43,972 nt of DNA, taken from assembly GCA_951800675.1 (NCBI GenBank), contig CATOKC010000007.1, positions 1 through 43,972 on the forward strand, written 5' to 3'. Within the stretch, counting starts at the first letter, position 1; each line of letters begins with the position of its first letter. The stretch comes from an uncultured Oscillibacter sp. Its GTDB lineage: Bacteria; Bacillota_A; Clostridia; Oscillospirales; Oscillospiraceae. Shown one piece after another: positions 33,128 through 41,878 of this stretch. A program made the position numbers and the translations under genes. The notes under the pieces were generated by a model. That model ran no database searches. It was given only the letters and a program-made list of their open reading frames with translations, and was not told where the DNA came from.

Positions 33128-33606
33128 CGCTCCCGCTCCCTCCGCTTCTCCCGGTTCACAACCGTATTCTTCACCAGCTCCTTAAAGCTGGCAAGCCGTT
33201 GCAGCACCGAGGGACGGGACGCCTGCTTGACTTTTTTCCCAGCGTATTCGTTGAACGCGGAAGTGAGGGCGTCGGCATCCCTGCTCTTGAAGAACACCAG
33301 AAATTTGGGCGGGTCGCTGCTCCTGTCCCGCTTGATGGCATAGTCCACGCCATACTTTCGGGCGATGCGCTCAAAATCCTTGATGGAGGGGTCGTTGATC
33401 TCAATGTTGGACACGCCCTGGTTCTGCCCCACAAGCTCCTTCACCGTCTGCTTCCCATGGGGGACCACATCGGTTTGGTGCTTCTGGTGCTTGACTTCCT
33501 TCCTGTGGGCCAGATACTTGGAAATGGCTGATTTCAGCATCCGGCCCGTCAGCTTGCTCCCGTTGATGACCAGCGTGAGCGTTTTGTTCTCCACTTCCTC
33601 CTGCAT
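33124..33606 (-). CDS. pcfB: PcfB family relaxosome accessory protein
   Basis: 160 residues with the family block VNGSKLTGRMLKSAISKYLA near the N-terminus and KDFERIARKYGVDYAIKRD in the centre (DUF3801/PcfB). The tail has RPSVLQRL at 131-138 followed by a strongly basic end. In the pCF10 system PcfB binds the relaxosome and the PcfC coupling protein; here it directly precedes and overlaps virD4. AGGTGA lies upstream of the ATG. Confidence 0.93.
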   Translation of the reverse strand: MQEEVENKTLTLVINGSKLTGRMLKSAISKYLAHRKEVKHQKHQTDVVPHGKQTVKELVGQNQGVSNIEINDPSIKDFERIARKYGVDYAIKRDRSSDPPKFLVFFKSRDADALTSAFNEYAGKKVKQASRPSVLQRLASFKELVKNTVVNREKRRERER

Positions 33607-33613
33607 GGAAATA

Positions 33614-34555
33614 TCACCTCTCCTGGCCCCGGTCCTTCTGCCGGAGCTGTAAATATTCGTTCCAGTCCTTGCCCCGCGCCGGGGTATGGACGGTCACTGT
33701 GTAGCCCAGCTCGGTATATTTTGCTTTCAGCCGCTCCGCCGCCTCCCGCCCATGCTCGTCGGCATCCAGGCACAGATCGACACGCCGCAGGTGTGGATTC
33801 TCCCGCAGATAGGTGTCCAGCGGCCCCTCGTACAGCCCGCACAGCGCCACAGCGTTTCCCGTGACGGCGGGGTGCAGGGTGCAGTAGCTCATAAGGTCGA
33901 TAGGGGCCTCAAAAACGAATACCCGCAGGGAATCTTCATCGCAGCGGAGCCGAAAGCCGATCTCTTTATCGCTGCCGGGAACTCCCGCCCGGAAGGAATT
34001 GCCGTCCTTGTCGTAGGTGCCCCGCTTGGCGGCATAGACCGGCTTACCCATGCGCCTGCCCACGAATACACAGTTATGGTACTTTGCCTCCTCATACAGC
34101 AGGCCAGCGTCGATGAAACCCCGTATCACCTGGGGCGCGACGCACCGCTTTTGACTAAGGTAGGCGAACACGCGGCGGCTATCCGGGTTGCGCGGGGGAA
34201 GTTCAAAGGGAACGGCCTCCTTCGGTGCCGGGGGCGGAGGAGGGGCGCGGACTTCCCGCACCCCTCCATGGTAATTCAGAAGGAACTCCACCGCCCTGGT
34301 GAAGCTCATGTTCTGGAATCGTTGCAAGAAGGTGATGGCGTCGCCGCCCCGCAGCTCCGAGTAGCGGAACCATGTCCGCCGGTCCCGGATGCGGATGCTG
34401 TCCATCTCCTTCGTGGTGTAGTAGCCGCCGATCCTCTTGACATGATAGCCCAGGTAGGTCAGCAGGTCGGGCAGGTCGGTGTTCCGGGCGGTGTCCATTT
34501 CCGCCTCCGTAAACAGGTCCTCCCAGCCGTTGACTTCCCTGGCCGGAGCGATCAA
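33614..34555 (-). CDS. DUF3991 and TOPRIM domain protein (primase-like)
   Basis: 313 residues. The N-terminal DUF3991 block (DLPDLLTYLGYHVKRIGGYY, then RTWFRYSELRGGDAITFLQR) is followed by a proline-rich linker and a TOPRIM domain with FEAPIDLMSY (catalytic Glu) and LCLDADEHG (Asp-x-Asp). It is likely a primase or nickase-like enzyme acting on transferred DNA. A TTG at 34555 overlaps the adhesin stop and includes the conserved FTEAEM segment, so coupled initiation is preferred; an ATG at 34498 with GGAGG 5 nt upstream is the alternative start. Confidence 0.88.
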   Translation of the reverse strand: MIAPAREVNGWEDLFTEAEMDTARNTDLPDLLTYLGYHVKRIGGYYTTKEMDSIRIRDRRTWFRYSELRGGDAITFLQRFQNMSFTRAVEFLLNYHGGVREVRAPPPPPAPKEAVPFELPPRNPDSRRVFAYLSQKRCVAPQVIRGFIDAGLLYEEAKYHNCVFVGRRMGKPVYAAKRGTYDKDGNSFRAGVPGSDKEIGFRLRCDEDSLRVFVFEAPIDLMSYCTLHPAVTGNAVALCGLYEGPLDTYLRENPHLRRVDLCLDADEHGREAAERLKAKYTELGYTVTVHTPARGKDWNEYLQLRQKDRGQER

Positions 34556-37500
34556 TACCCGGTCTTGGGCAGGGTGGGCACCACGGGCTTTCCGTAGACC
34601 TTAGTGACCCAGCGGGACACGGCCTGGACCCAGATGCCGTTATACACGCCACCCACGTCGGCCACGTTCACAAAGGACGTGGAGGCAATGCTCTTGACGG
34701 CGGTGCAGTACAGCATGGGCTTCTCCACCTGGGCGAAACCGCCAGGGGCCTGCCCAAAGACAAACATGACCTCGGTAACGCGCTCATTGGAGGCCAGCCC
34801 CAGGGCCGTGGCGGATGCGGCCAGGGTGTAATTCTTGCTGGTGGACAGATTATCCGCCAGCGTCCGGGGTTCGCCGCCGTTGACGCGATAGGTGATCTTA
34901 TAGGTGCCGGGGAAGTTGTAGGTGCCCGTCACCACCTTATCCAGCCGGACCTCGGCGGGCAGGGTATCGCGCCAGTAGAAGGACGTGAGCATGACGTTGG
35001 AGCTGTTGGCGATGTCGCTGAACACATAGCGCACCGGCTGGCCCGCCATGACCTGCTTGGGGCCGGTCTTGGTGATGGACACGCCGGTGGACAGCGCCTT
35101 GTTCGTCACCTCGAAGCGCACGATCTGCCCTGCGTGCTCCAGGTAGGCCGTCAGCTCCTGGTCGCTGACGCCATAGTTGGCGGGGGCCTTTACCTCCTTG
35201 ATGGTGTACCGGGAGAGGGGCAGGGGTTTGGACACCGCCACGCCGTTCTTGTCGCTGCGGATGGTGTCCACCAGATTTCCGGCCTTGTCCCGGATTTCAA
35301 AGACCGCGCCCTCCAGCAGCGTCCCAGCGGGGAGACCGTTGGTGGGATTGTAGTCGGCGGACTTCTTTGTAATCTGGATTTGTGCGGTGATGGGGGTATT
35401 TTTCCACTCCACCAGCGTGGTTTCCCCGGCGGTCACATAGACCGTTTTCATCTGCGTATCGGGGACGTAGCCGGGATTCTCCATCTCGCGCAGGTAGTAG
35501 CGCCCGCCGTCCACCAAATCCTCAATGTAGACGTAGCCCGAATTGTCGGAAGTGTATTGACCCACCGGCTTATTGGTGCTATCGTACAAGAGGAAATTCA
35601 CGCCGTAGATGCCCTTGCCCGTCACGCTGTCGGTCTTATGAATCAAAATGCCGCTGAACGCCTTGTTTTTCACGGTCAGGGTGGTGCATTTGCCATCCTT
35701 CACCGTGAAATAGTGGGGCGTATCATCCAGCTTGAAGCCCATGGCGGCTTTGGTCTCCTGGGCATAGTAATCGCCAGCGTCCAGATTGACATGAACGCGG
35801 CCATCCTCACCGGTGGTGACAGTCTCCACCAAAGCGCCGTCCATCTTCCTAATCTCGAAGGTGGTGCCAGGGATGCGCTTGGTGCTGTCGCTCTCGGAAA
35901 CCTTGATAAGCTCCAGCCCGCCCTCGCTCTTGTTGAAGAACGTCAGCGTCTGCGCGGTGCCGCTCTTGATCAGGATGCTCTGGGGGGTGGTGTCCAGGAC
36001 ATAGCCCTTCACCGTCTTGGTCTCCTTCGCGGTGATGGTGGTGCCGGGAGTGAGATCGGTGAGCACGATGCGGCCATTGCGGTCGGTGATGTACTCGCCG
36101 TTGTTGGGGCCGACCACAGCACCGGAGCTGTCCGTGACCAGGAACGTGACGCCCTGGATGGGATCGGTGGTGCCGTCCACATACTTCTGAATGGTCAGGG
36201 TCTGCTTGGGGGCGTTGTAGAACGTCAACGTCTGGGTGTCCCGGGGATTCACCTTCACCGTCTGGGTCTGGGTGGCGGGGTCGATGGTGTAGCCCGGAAT
36301 GGTACGGGTCTCCTTCACCACGATGGTGCCGGTGACGCCGGAGATGTGGATTTCACCATGGGCGTCGGTGGTATACAGACCGTTGCTGGACAGGTGGCCG
36401 TCCGCGTTGTCCACATAACCGCCGCCCGCGTAGGTCAGCTCAAATTCCACCCCGGCCAGGGGTTCGCCGGTGGCCTTGTCCAGCTTGCGGATGATAAGCT
36501 CTCCCGCCCGCTTGTTCCAGAAGGTCAGCTCCGGGGCGGGCTGCGCGGCCTTGATCTTCACCGTCTTGGGGGTGCCGTCCAGCACATAGCCGTCCACGGC
36601 CTTGATCTCGCGGGCGGTGATGGTGGTGCCGGGTTCCAGCCCCTCAATGACGATCTCCCCGGCGTCGTTGGTGTAGAACACGCCATCGCCAGAACCGACC
36701 GCCGCGCCGGAGCCGTCCACCACTTTGAACGCAACGCCAGCCAACGGCTCGTTTTTGGTGCCCTCAATGTACTTGTGGATGGTCAGGGTGATTTTCGGGT
36801 CGTTTTCAAAGGTGAGGTCGTTGCCGCCAGAGGTCCCGGTGTTGGTGCCGGGAGTGGTGGTCGTGTTGCCGCCCGGAGTGGTCACGGTGCCGGTGCTCCC
36901 GCTGGTAGTGCCGGTCAGGGTGTTGGCACCATTGCGGACGATAATGGTCTGCGGGGTGGTGTTGAGCACATAGCCGGAGGGAACTTTGGTTTCCACCACA
37001 ACCACAGTGCTGTTGGGCACGAGGCCGGTGACGGTGGCGGTGCCGTCCTTCCCGGTGGTGCAGGTAGCCAGCACGTTCCCATTGCCGTCCTTGACGGCGA
37101 AAGAGGTATTGGGTACAGGCTTCCCGGTGACGGAATCCAGCTTTGTGATGGTGAGGGAGCACATCGGCTCATTCAAAAAGGTGAGCGTCTGCGTGTCCAT
37201 GGGGTTGACGGTGACGGTCTGCACCTGCGTGGAGGCGTCGATCACATAGCCAGGGGCTGCCTTGACCTCCTTTGCCACCACGGTGCCAACGATGCCGGAA
37301 ATGCGAATCTGCCCCTTATCATCGGTGGTATAGAGGCCGTTGGAGGACAGATGCCCGTTGTCGTTGTCCACGTAGCCGCCGCTGGCGTAGGTGAGCTGGA
37401 ACTGAGCGCCGGGGATGGGGTTGCCGGACACCTTATCCTTTTTCTCGATCACGAGGGTCCCGGCCCGCTTGTTCCAGAAGGTGAGCGTCTGGACCTCGCC

Positions 37501-40500
37501 GCCTTTGATGAGAATATCCTGGGGGGTGCCGTCCAGCACATAGCCCTCCACGGTTTTGATTTCACGCACTTTCACCGTGGTGCCGGGTTCGATGCCCTCC
37601 AGCACGATCTCGCCCGCTTTATCGGTGTAGTAGATTCCCGCATCGGGGCCAACCGCGCCGCCGTTGCCGTCAATGACCTTGAACGCCACGCCGGACAGCG
37701 GCTCGTTCTCGGTGCCCTCGATGTACTTGCGGATGATAAGGGTGGTCCCAGGCTCATTGTCAAAAATCAGGCTGTTGGCAACGCCGGAGCGGACCACGAT
37801 ATTTTTCGGAGTTTCATCCAGGATATAACCTTTGGGGGCCTTTTTCTCGGACACCACGACGGTGGAGTTGGGGGCCAGCCCGGTGACGGTCACGGTGCCG
37901 TCAGTGCCGGTGGTGTAAAGTCCATTGCTGGGGCCGATCACATGGCCGGAGCTGTCCGTCACCATAAATTCAGCGCCCTTGAGGGGCTTCTTGGTCACGG
38001 CGTCCCGCTTCAAAATGGTGAGGGTGCAGAGGGGATCGTCGTAAAACCGAAGCGTCTGCGTGTCCCCGGCGTTGACCACCACCGTCTGCGGGGTAGGGTC
38101 CTTGCGGTAATTGTCCGGGGCACGGTCCTCAGACACCACATAGGTGCCGGGGAGCAGCTTGGACAGGATGATCTGGCCGTTGACATCGGTGGTGTAGAGG
38201 CCGTTGGAGGAGGTCATCCCCTCATTGTCCGGGGTCAGCTCCCCATTGGCGCTCATGATTTTGAACCGAGCGCCGGACAAGGGCTGCTTGGTGACGGAAT
38301 CGTACTTCTCAACGATCAATCCGCCCTTTTTGGTGTTCTTAATGATAACGGTTTGGGTATCGCCGCCCGTGCCGATGACCACGTTGGTGGAGGGGGTGTC
38401 GATGACGTATCCGCCATCCGGGGCCTTGATCTCGTTGATGACATAGGCCCCCGGCGCGAGGTTGGAAATGCGGATTTCGCCCTGGCTGTCCGTGGTGAAG
38501 ATGCCGTTGGAGGTCAGGGTGCTGGTGCCGATCACGCCGTCCAGACCCACTTCACAGCCCGCCGCCGTGGTGATGCGGAACTCAGCACCGGGCAAAACTT
38601 CATTGGTCTGAGAATCTCGCTTCTGGATGATGAGCTTGCCCATGGGCTGGTTCTTGAAGGTCAGGCTGACGGTGCGGCCCTCCTTGATTTGGATGGTCTG
38701 GCTTTGGGTGGCGATGATAAATCCAGCCGGGGCCTTAACCTCGGTGGCGATCACGCTCTTGCCCGGTTTCAGCCCCTCAATGCGGATTTCGCCGTTCTCG
38801 TCGGTGCGATAAATGCCGTTGCCGTCCCCGATGAAGGTGCCGTCCGCATAGGTGATCTTGAACTCGGCGTTCTGGAGGGTGACAGACGGATTCGTGGCAC
38901 AGACCTTCCGAATGAGAAGATTGCCGTCCGGGGCGTTGTCGAAGCGGACCGTGACCACACTCTGCTCCCCGTTGTCCGCCAGGAACACCGTCTCGGAGGA
39001 ATTGATGATAGAGTAGCCATCCGCAGGGTCCACCTCCTCGACCACATAGGACCCCGGCTCCAGCCCGGTCCACATGGCAATGCCGTTTTTCCCGGTCACT
39101 TTCTGCCCAATGACGGTGCCGCCCGTGCCGGAGGTGCCAGCCAGATAGCGGAGTTGGAAGGTGCATCCGGGCAGGGCCTCGTGGGTGACGGAATCGTACT
39201 TCTCGACAATGATACAGTTTTTGGGCACGTTCTCGAAGGTAACGGTGTGGTCCTTACCCGCCGCCAGATAGATTTCCTGGGTGTCGGGCTGCTTGATGGT
39301 GAAGCCGGGGGCCGGTTCCAGTTCTTTGATTTTGTACCAGCCCGTGTCCACCCGCTCCAGGTGAATCTGGCCTTCCGCGTCGGTGTAGTAGACGCCCAGA
39401 TCGTTGTATTCGCCGGTCTTGGTATCATCGCTGCCGCGCCAAATCTGGAACTTTACGCCCTCAATGGGGCTGCCGGTGATGGAATCGACCTTTTTAATGA
39501 ACAAATCAGGCTTGCGCAGGTTGGTCAGCTCAATGGTGGTGGTCTTGTTCTCCTCCAACTGCACCACATGGAGGGTATCATCGTGGACGTACCCATCCTT
39601 GGGTTTGACCTCCTGGACGGTATAAGTGCCGGGGTTCAGCCCCTCCAGCACGATCAGACCGTCCTTGTCGGTGAGCTTCTGCGTGGAAAAGCCACCGTCA
39701 ACCTCCTTGATCTCGAACAGAACGCCGGAGAGGGGATTGCCCGTCTGCTGGTCAATTTTCAACAGCCGTAAGCCGGGGCGGGTGCTGTTCACGAACTCCA
39801 CCACCACGTCCTGGTCCTTCTCCGCGTCGATCCAAACGGTCTTGCGGTTATTGATATCCAGAATGTAGGGCTTGGGAACATCGGTTTCCTCCACCTCGTA
39901 GCAGCCGGAGGGCATATCGGAGAGGGTGGCCTTGCCATCCGCACCCGTGACCACATCATTCTCATAGCCGTTGTTGATGCCGCGAATGTGGAAGCTGGTG
40001 CCGGGGACGGGTTCGCCGGTTTCGGTGTCGCGCTTGCTGATGGTGAGGGACCGCTTGTGGTGGTTCATCTTGGTCACAGTGATGGTCTGCTCCCCCTGCA
40101 AATCCTCCGCGTTCACATGGACGCCCACAGGAGAGGAATCCTTGTCGAAGCCAGCCGGGGCGTGTACCTCCCGGAATTCATAATAACCGTCGGGGACGTT
40201 GGACACGGTGATGGTGGCGTCCGCGCTGGTTTCCTCGGTGCCGATGATCTGGCCGTCCCGCAGAATGACAAAAATAGCACCGGGCAGGGGGTTGTTGCTC
40301 TCGTCCACCTTCTTGAGCTGGATTTTCACCTTGCTGCTGTTCTCGAACACGAGGCTGACATCATGCTCCCCATCCCACACGAAGGGCTGCTTGACCTTGG
40401 CAACATCGGAACTGAGGATGAAGCCCTCCGGCGGAGTGATTTCCTCGGCAATATAGCTGCCCTTGGGGAGCTTGGAAAAGTCCAGGTCCTCCTTGGGGAT

Positions 40501-41796
40501 GTAGCCGCCGTCGCCGGTGATGTATTCGCTGACAAAGCTGCCGCCATCGTCCAGTTTGACGCTGGTAATTTTAATGACCGCACCGGGGATGCCCACGGTG
40601 GGGTTGTCCGCATCCACTTTGCGGATGGAGCCATCGCCCTCCTCATGGTCGGGGATGTTATAGAAGGTGAACGTGTTCGCCACAGAACCGTTGGGCAGCA
40701 CAGTTACTACCTGGGATTCCGTCTGTGCCACGAAGCCCTCCGGTGCAGCCACCTCCGTAATTTTGTACTGGCCCGCGGCGAGGCCGTCCGCCTCGGAAGT
40801 CAGGGTAATGGTGCCGTCCGCGCCGGTCTCCTTAGTAACAGAAAAATTACTGTCGGCGTCCATGCTCTCGATTTTGAACGTAACGCCAGGGATGGGCTTG
40901 TTGGTGCCCGCCTCCAGTTTCTTCACCGTCAATTTCACGGTGTCCTGGGAGGGATTATCGTCGGGCACAGCGATCAACAGGTGCTGCATGGGCACGCCGG
41001 ACTGCCCCGCCAGCTTCCAGGGCTGGCTCTTGTCCCACTCGTACTTCCACAGGTGATACTCGGGGTAATATTCCGGGTGGTCCAGCACAATATTGACGCC
41101 AGTGGCAATGTAGTCATAGGCGGAGTTGCCAGTAAGACCGCCATCCGCGCTGTCGATGATGCTGTGGGTGTTGATGGCATCCCAATCAGTGATGAAAGAG
41201 GACTGACCATACTTACGGTGGTACAGTTTCATCGCCGCAACAAATTCCTCCGCGCATTGTTCGATAAAGCCCTCCCGGTTGCTGTTTACGTCCAGGATGA
41301 TACCGTGCTCGTAGTACCACGACATTGCCTGCGCCACCATAAACCAGATGTCAGACCAGTATTGGCCCCAGTGCTCCAGGCCAAGAGCGCTGCCGGTGTC
41401 CGTGAAGTTGCCGTAGGTATGGGCATAAATATAGGTGAGCAGGACCTTCAGCGAGGAACTGTTCACCTCCTCCTTAAAGTTCCACTTCTGCCCATTGGCG
41501 GCGGGGCCGAGGGTGCCCTTCTGGTAGGCGCACAGGGCACGGGTCGAACCGTAACCCGGAACCTCCACCTGTTCGTCAAAGACATAGGGCAGGCCAATGT
41601 TGTTAATGACGCTGCTGGCCGCTTCATAGCGGACGGACTTGCCGCCGATCTTCATGTAGTCCGAGGACTTCTGCGTGATCGTGCTGGGGGCCTGGGACAG
41701 TCCCTCGGCGGCAAAGGCGGACAGAGGCAGGATGCCCATGACGCAGACCAGCGCCAGGAGCAGGCTGACCGCCCGTTTGATGATGTTGTTCTTCAA
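34552..41796 (-). CDS. Giant thioester/CnaB-repeat surface adhesin ending in LPKTG
   Basis: 2414 residues from a TTG with GGAGG 8 nt upstream. A signal peptide (about 1-30, ending SAFAA) leads to a thioester-type domain with the likely thioester cysteine in ALCAYQ (Cys89) and the glutamine in VAQAMSW (Gln156). About twenty SpaA/CnaB-type beta modules of 85-100 residues follow, most with an early Lys (xxKxD) and a late E-x-x-A-P/G-x-x segment, as in isopeptide-forming modules. A DUF11-like module and PTLPKTGY end the protein. No membrane helix or charged tail follows the LPKTG, so ordinary sortase anchoring is doubtful. A contact adhesin role in mating is inferred from its place in the operon with a sortase. 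Confidence 0.9.
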   Translation of the reverse strand: MKNNIIKRAVSLLLALVCVMGILPLSAFAAEGLSQAPSTITQKSSDYMKIGGKSVRYEAASSVINNIGLPYVFDEQVEVPGYGSTRALCAYQKGTLGPAANGQKWNFKEEVNSSSLKVLLTYIYAHTYGNFTDTGSALGLEHWGQYWSDIWFMVAQAMSWYYEHGIILDVNSNREGFIEQCAEEFVAAMKLYHRKYGQSSFITDWDAINTHSIIDSADGGLTGNSAYDYIATGVNIVLDHPEYYPEYHLWKYEWDKSQPWKLAGQSGVPMQHLLIAVPDDNPSQDTVKLTVKKLEAGTNKPIPGVTFKIESMDADSNFSVTKETGADGTITLTSEADGLAAGQYKITEVAAPEGFVAQTESQVVTVLPNGSVANTFTFYNIPDHEEGDGSIRKVDADNPTVGIPGAVIKITSVKLDDGGSFVSEYITGDGGYIPKEDLDFSKLPKGSYIAEEITPPEGFILSSDVAKVKQPFVWDGEHDVSLVFENSSKVKIQLKKVDESNNPLPGAIFVILRDGQIIGTEETSADATITVSNVPDGYYEFREVHAPAGFDKDSSPVGVHVNAEDLQGEQTITVTKMNHHKRSLTISKRDTETGEPVPGTSFHIRGINNGYENDVVTGADGKATLSDMPSGCYEVEETDVPKPYILDINNRKTVWIDAEKDQDVVVEFVNSTRPGLRLLKIDQQTGNPLSGVLFEIKEVDGGFSTQKLTDKDGLIVLEGLNPGTYTVQEVKPKDGYVHDDTLHVVQLEENKTTTIELTNLRKPDLFIKKVDSITGSPIEGVKFQIWRGSDDTKTGEYNDLGVYYTDAEGQIHLERVDTGWYKIKELEPAPGFTIKQPDTQEIYLAAGKDHTVTFENVPKNCIIVEKYDSVTHEALPGCTFQLRYLAGTSGTGGTVIGQKVTGKNGIAMWTGLEPGSYVVEEVDPADGYSIINSSETVFLADNGEQSVVTVRFDNAPDGNLLIRKVCATNPSVTLQNAEFKITYADGTFIGDGNGIYRTDENGEIRIEGLKPGKSVIATEVKAPAGFIIATQSQTIQIKEGRTVSLTFKNQPMGKLIIQKRDSQTNEVLPGAEFRITTAAGCEVGLDGVIGTSTLTSNGIFTTDSQGEIRISNLAPGAYVINEIKAPDGGYVIDTPSTNVVIGTGGDTQTVIIKNTKKGGLIVEKYDSVTKQPLSGARFKIMSANGELTPDNEGMTSSNGLYTTDVNGQIILSKLLPGTYVVSEDRAPDNYRKDPTPQTVVVNAGDTQTLRFYDDPLCTLTILKRDAVTKKPLKGAEFMVTDSSGHVIGPSNGLYTTGTDGTVTVTGLAPNSTVVVSEKKAPKGYILDETPKNIVVRSGVANSLIFDNEPGTTLIIRKYIEGTENEPLSGVAFKVIDGNGGAVGPDAGIYYTDKAGEIVLEGIEPGTTVKVREIKTVEGYVLDGTPQDILIKGGEVQTLTFWNKRAGTLVIEKKDKVSGNPIPGAQFQLTYASGGYVDNDNGHLSSNGLYTTDDKGQIRISGIVGTVVAKEVKAAPGYVIDASTQVQTVTVNPMDTQTLTFLNEPMCSLTITKLDSVTGKPVPNTSFAVKDGNGNVLATCTTGKDGTATVTGLVPNSTVVVVETKVPSGYVLNTTPQTIIVRNGANTLTGTTSGSTGTVTTPGGNTTTTPGTNTGTSGGNDLTFENDPKITLTIHKYIEGTKNEPLAGVAFKVVDGSGAAVGSGDGVFYTNDAGEIVIEGLEPGTTITAREIKAVDGYVLDGTPKTVKIKAAQPAPELTFWNKRAGELIIRKLDKATGEPLAGVEFELTYAGGGYVDNADGHLSSNGLYTTDAHGEIHISGVTGTIVVKETRTIPGYTIDPATQTQTVKVNPRDTQTLTFYNAPKQTLTIQKYVDGTTDPIQGVTFLVTDSSGAVVGPNNGEYITDRNGRIVLTDLTPGTTITAKETKTVKGYVLDTTPQSILIKSGTAQTLTFFNKSEGGLELIKVSESDSTKRIPGTTFEIRKMDGALVETVTTGEDGRVHVNLDAGDYYAQETKAAMGFKLDDTPHYFTVKDGKCTTLTVKNKAFSGILIHKTDSVTGKGIYGVNFLLYDSTNKPVGQYTSDNSGYVYIEDLVDGGRYYLREMENPGYVPDTQMKTVYVTAGETTLVEWKNTPITAQIQITKKSADYNPTNGLPAGTLLEGAVFEIRDKAGNLVDTIRSDKNGVAVSKPLPLSRYTIKEVKAPANYGVSDQELTAYLEHAGQIVRFEVTNKALSTGVSITKTGPKQVMAGQPVRYVFSDIANSSNVMLTSFYWRDTLPAEVRLDKVVTGTYNFPGTYKITYRVNGGEPRTLADNLSTSKNYTLAASATALGLASNERVTEVMFVFGQAPGGFAQVEKPMLYCTAVKSIASTSFVNVADVGGVYNGIWVQAVSRWVTKVYGKPVVPTLPKTGY
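36210..38035. repeat. Three-module higher-order duplication in the adhesin gene
   Basis: Modules 11-13 (about 37165-38035) and 14-16 (about 36210-37162) repeat as a set of three. The most obvious pairs are module 12 with 15 (IEGTENEPLSGVAFKV and IEGTKNEPLAGVAFKV) and 13 with 16 (GGYVDNDNGHLSSNGLYTTD and GGYVDNADGHLSSNGLYTTD). Module 14 also has a Thr/Gly/Ser-rich insert (about 36826-36930). Confidence 0.8.
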
Positions 41797-41820
41797 AATG
41801 AAAACCTCCTTCAAATGGAA

Positions 41821-41852
41821 CAGGGCCGGACTGTTTTCACAGTCCGGCCCTG
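41821..41852. promoter_or_regulatory. Perfect 14-bp hairpin between the CHAP-like gene and the adhesin gene
   Basis: CAGGGCCGGACTGT (41821-41834) and its complement (41839-41852) with a 4-nt loop, 25 nt upstream of the adhesin start. Without a strong T-tract on the minus strand it may be an attenuator or mRNA stabiliser that sets adhesin level separately from the upstream genes. Confidence 0.6.
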
Positions 41853-41878
41853 CCGGTGTTTGGATTGATTTGTCGAGG

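Noticed and set aside
35134..39771. 1545-codon plus-strand open frame
   Set aside because: Antisense shadow of the adhesin gene; it lacks a ribosome binding site and its sequence follows the CnaB repeats in reverse.
34552..41000. Regular repeats that could suggest a CRISPR array
   Set aside because: The period is about 270-300 bp, coding and diverged; they are CnaB protein modules.
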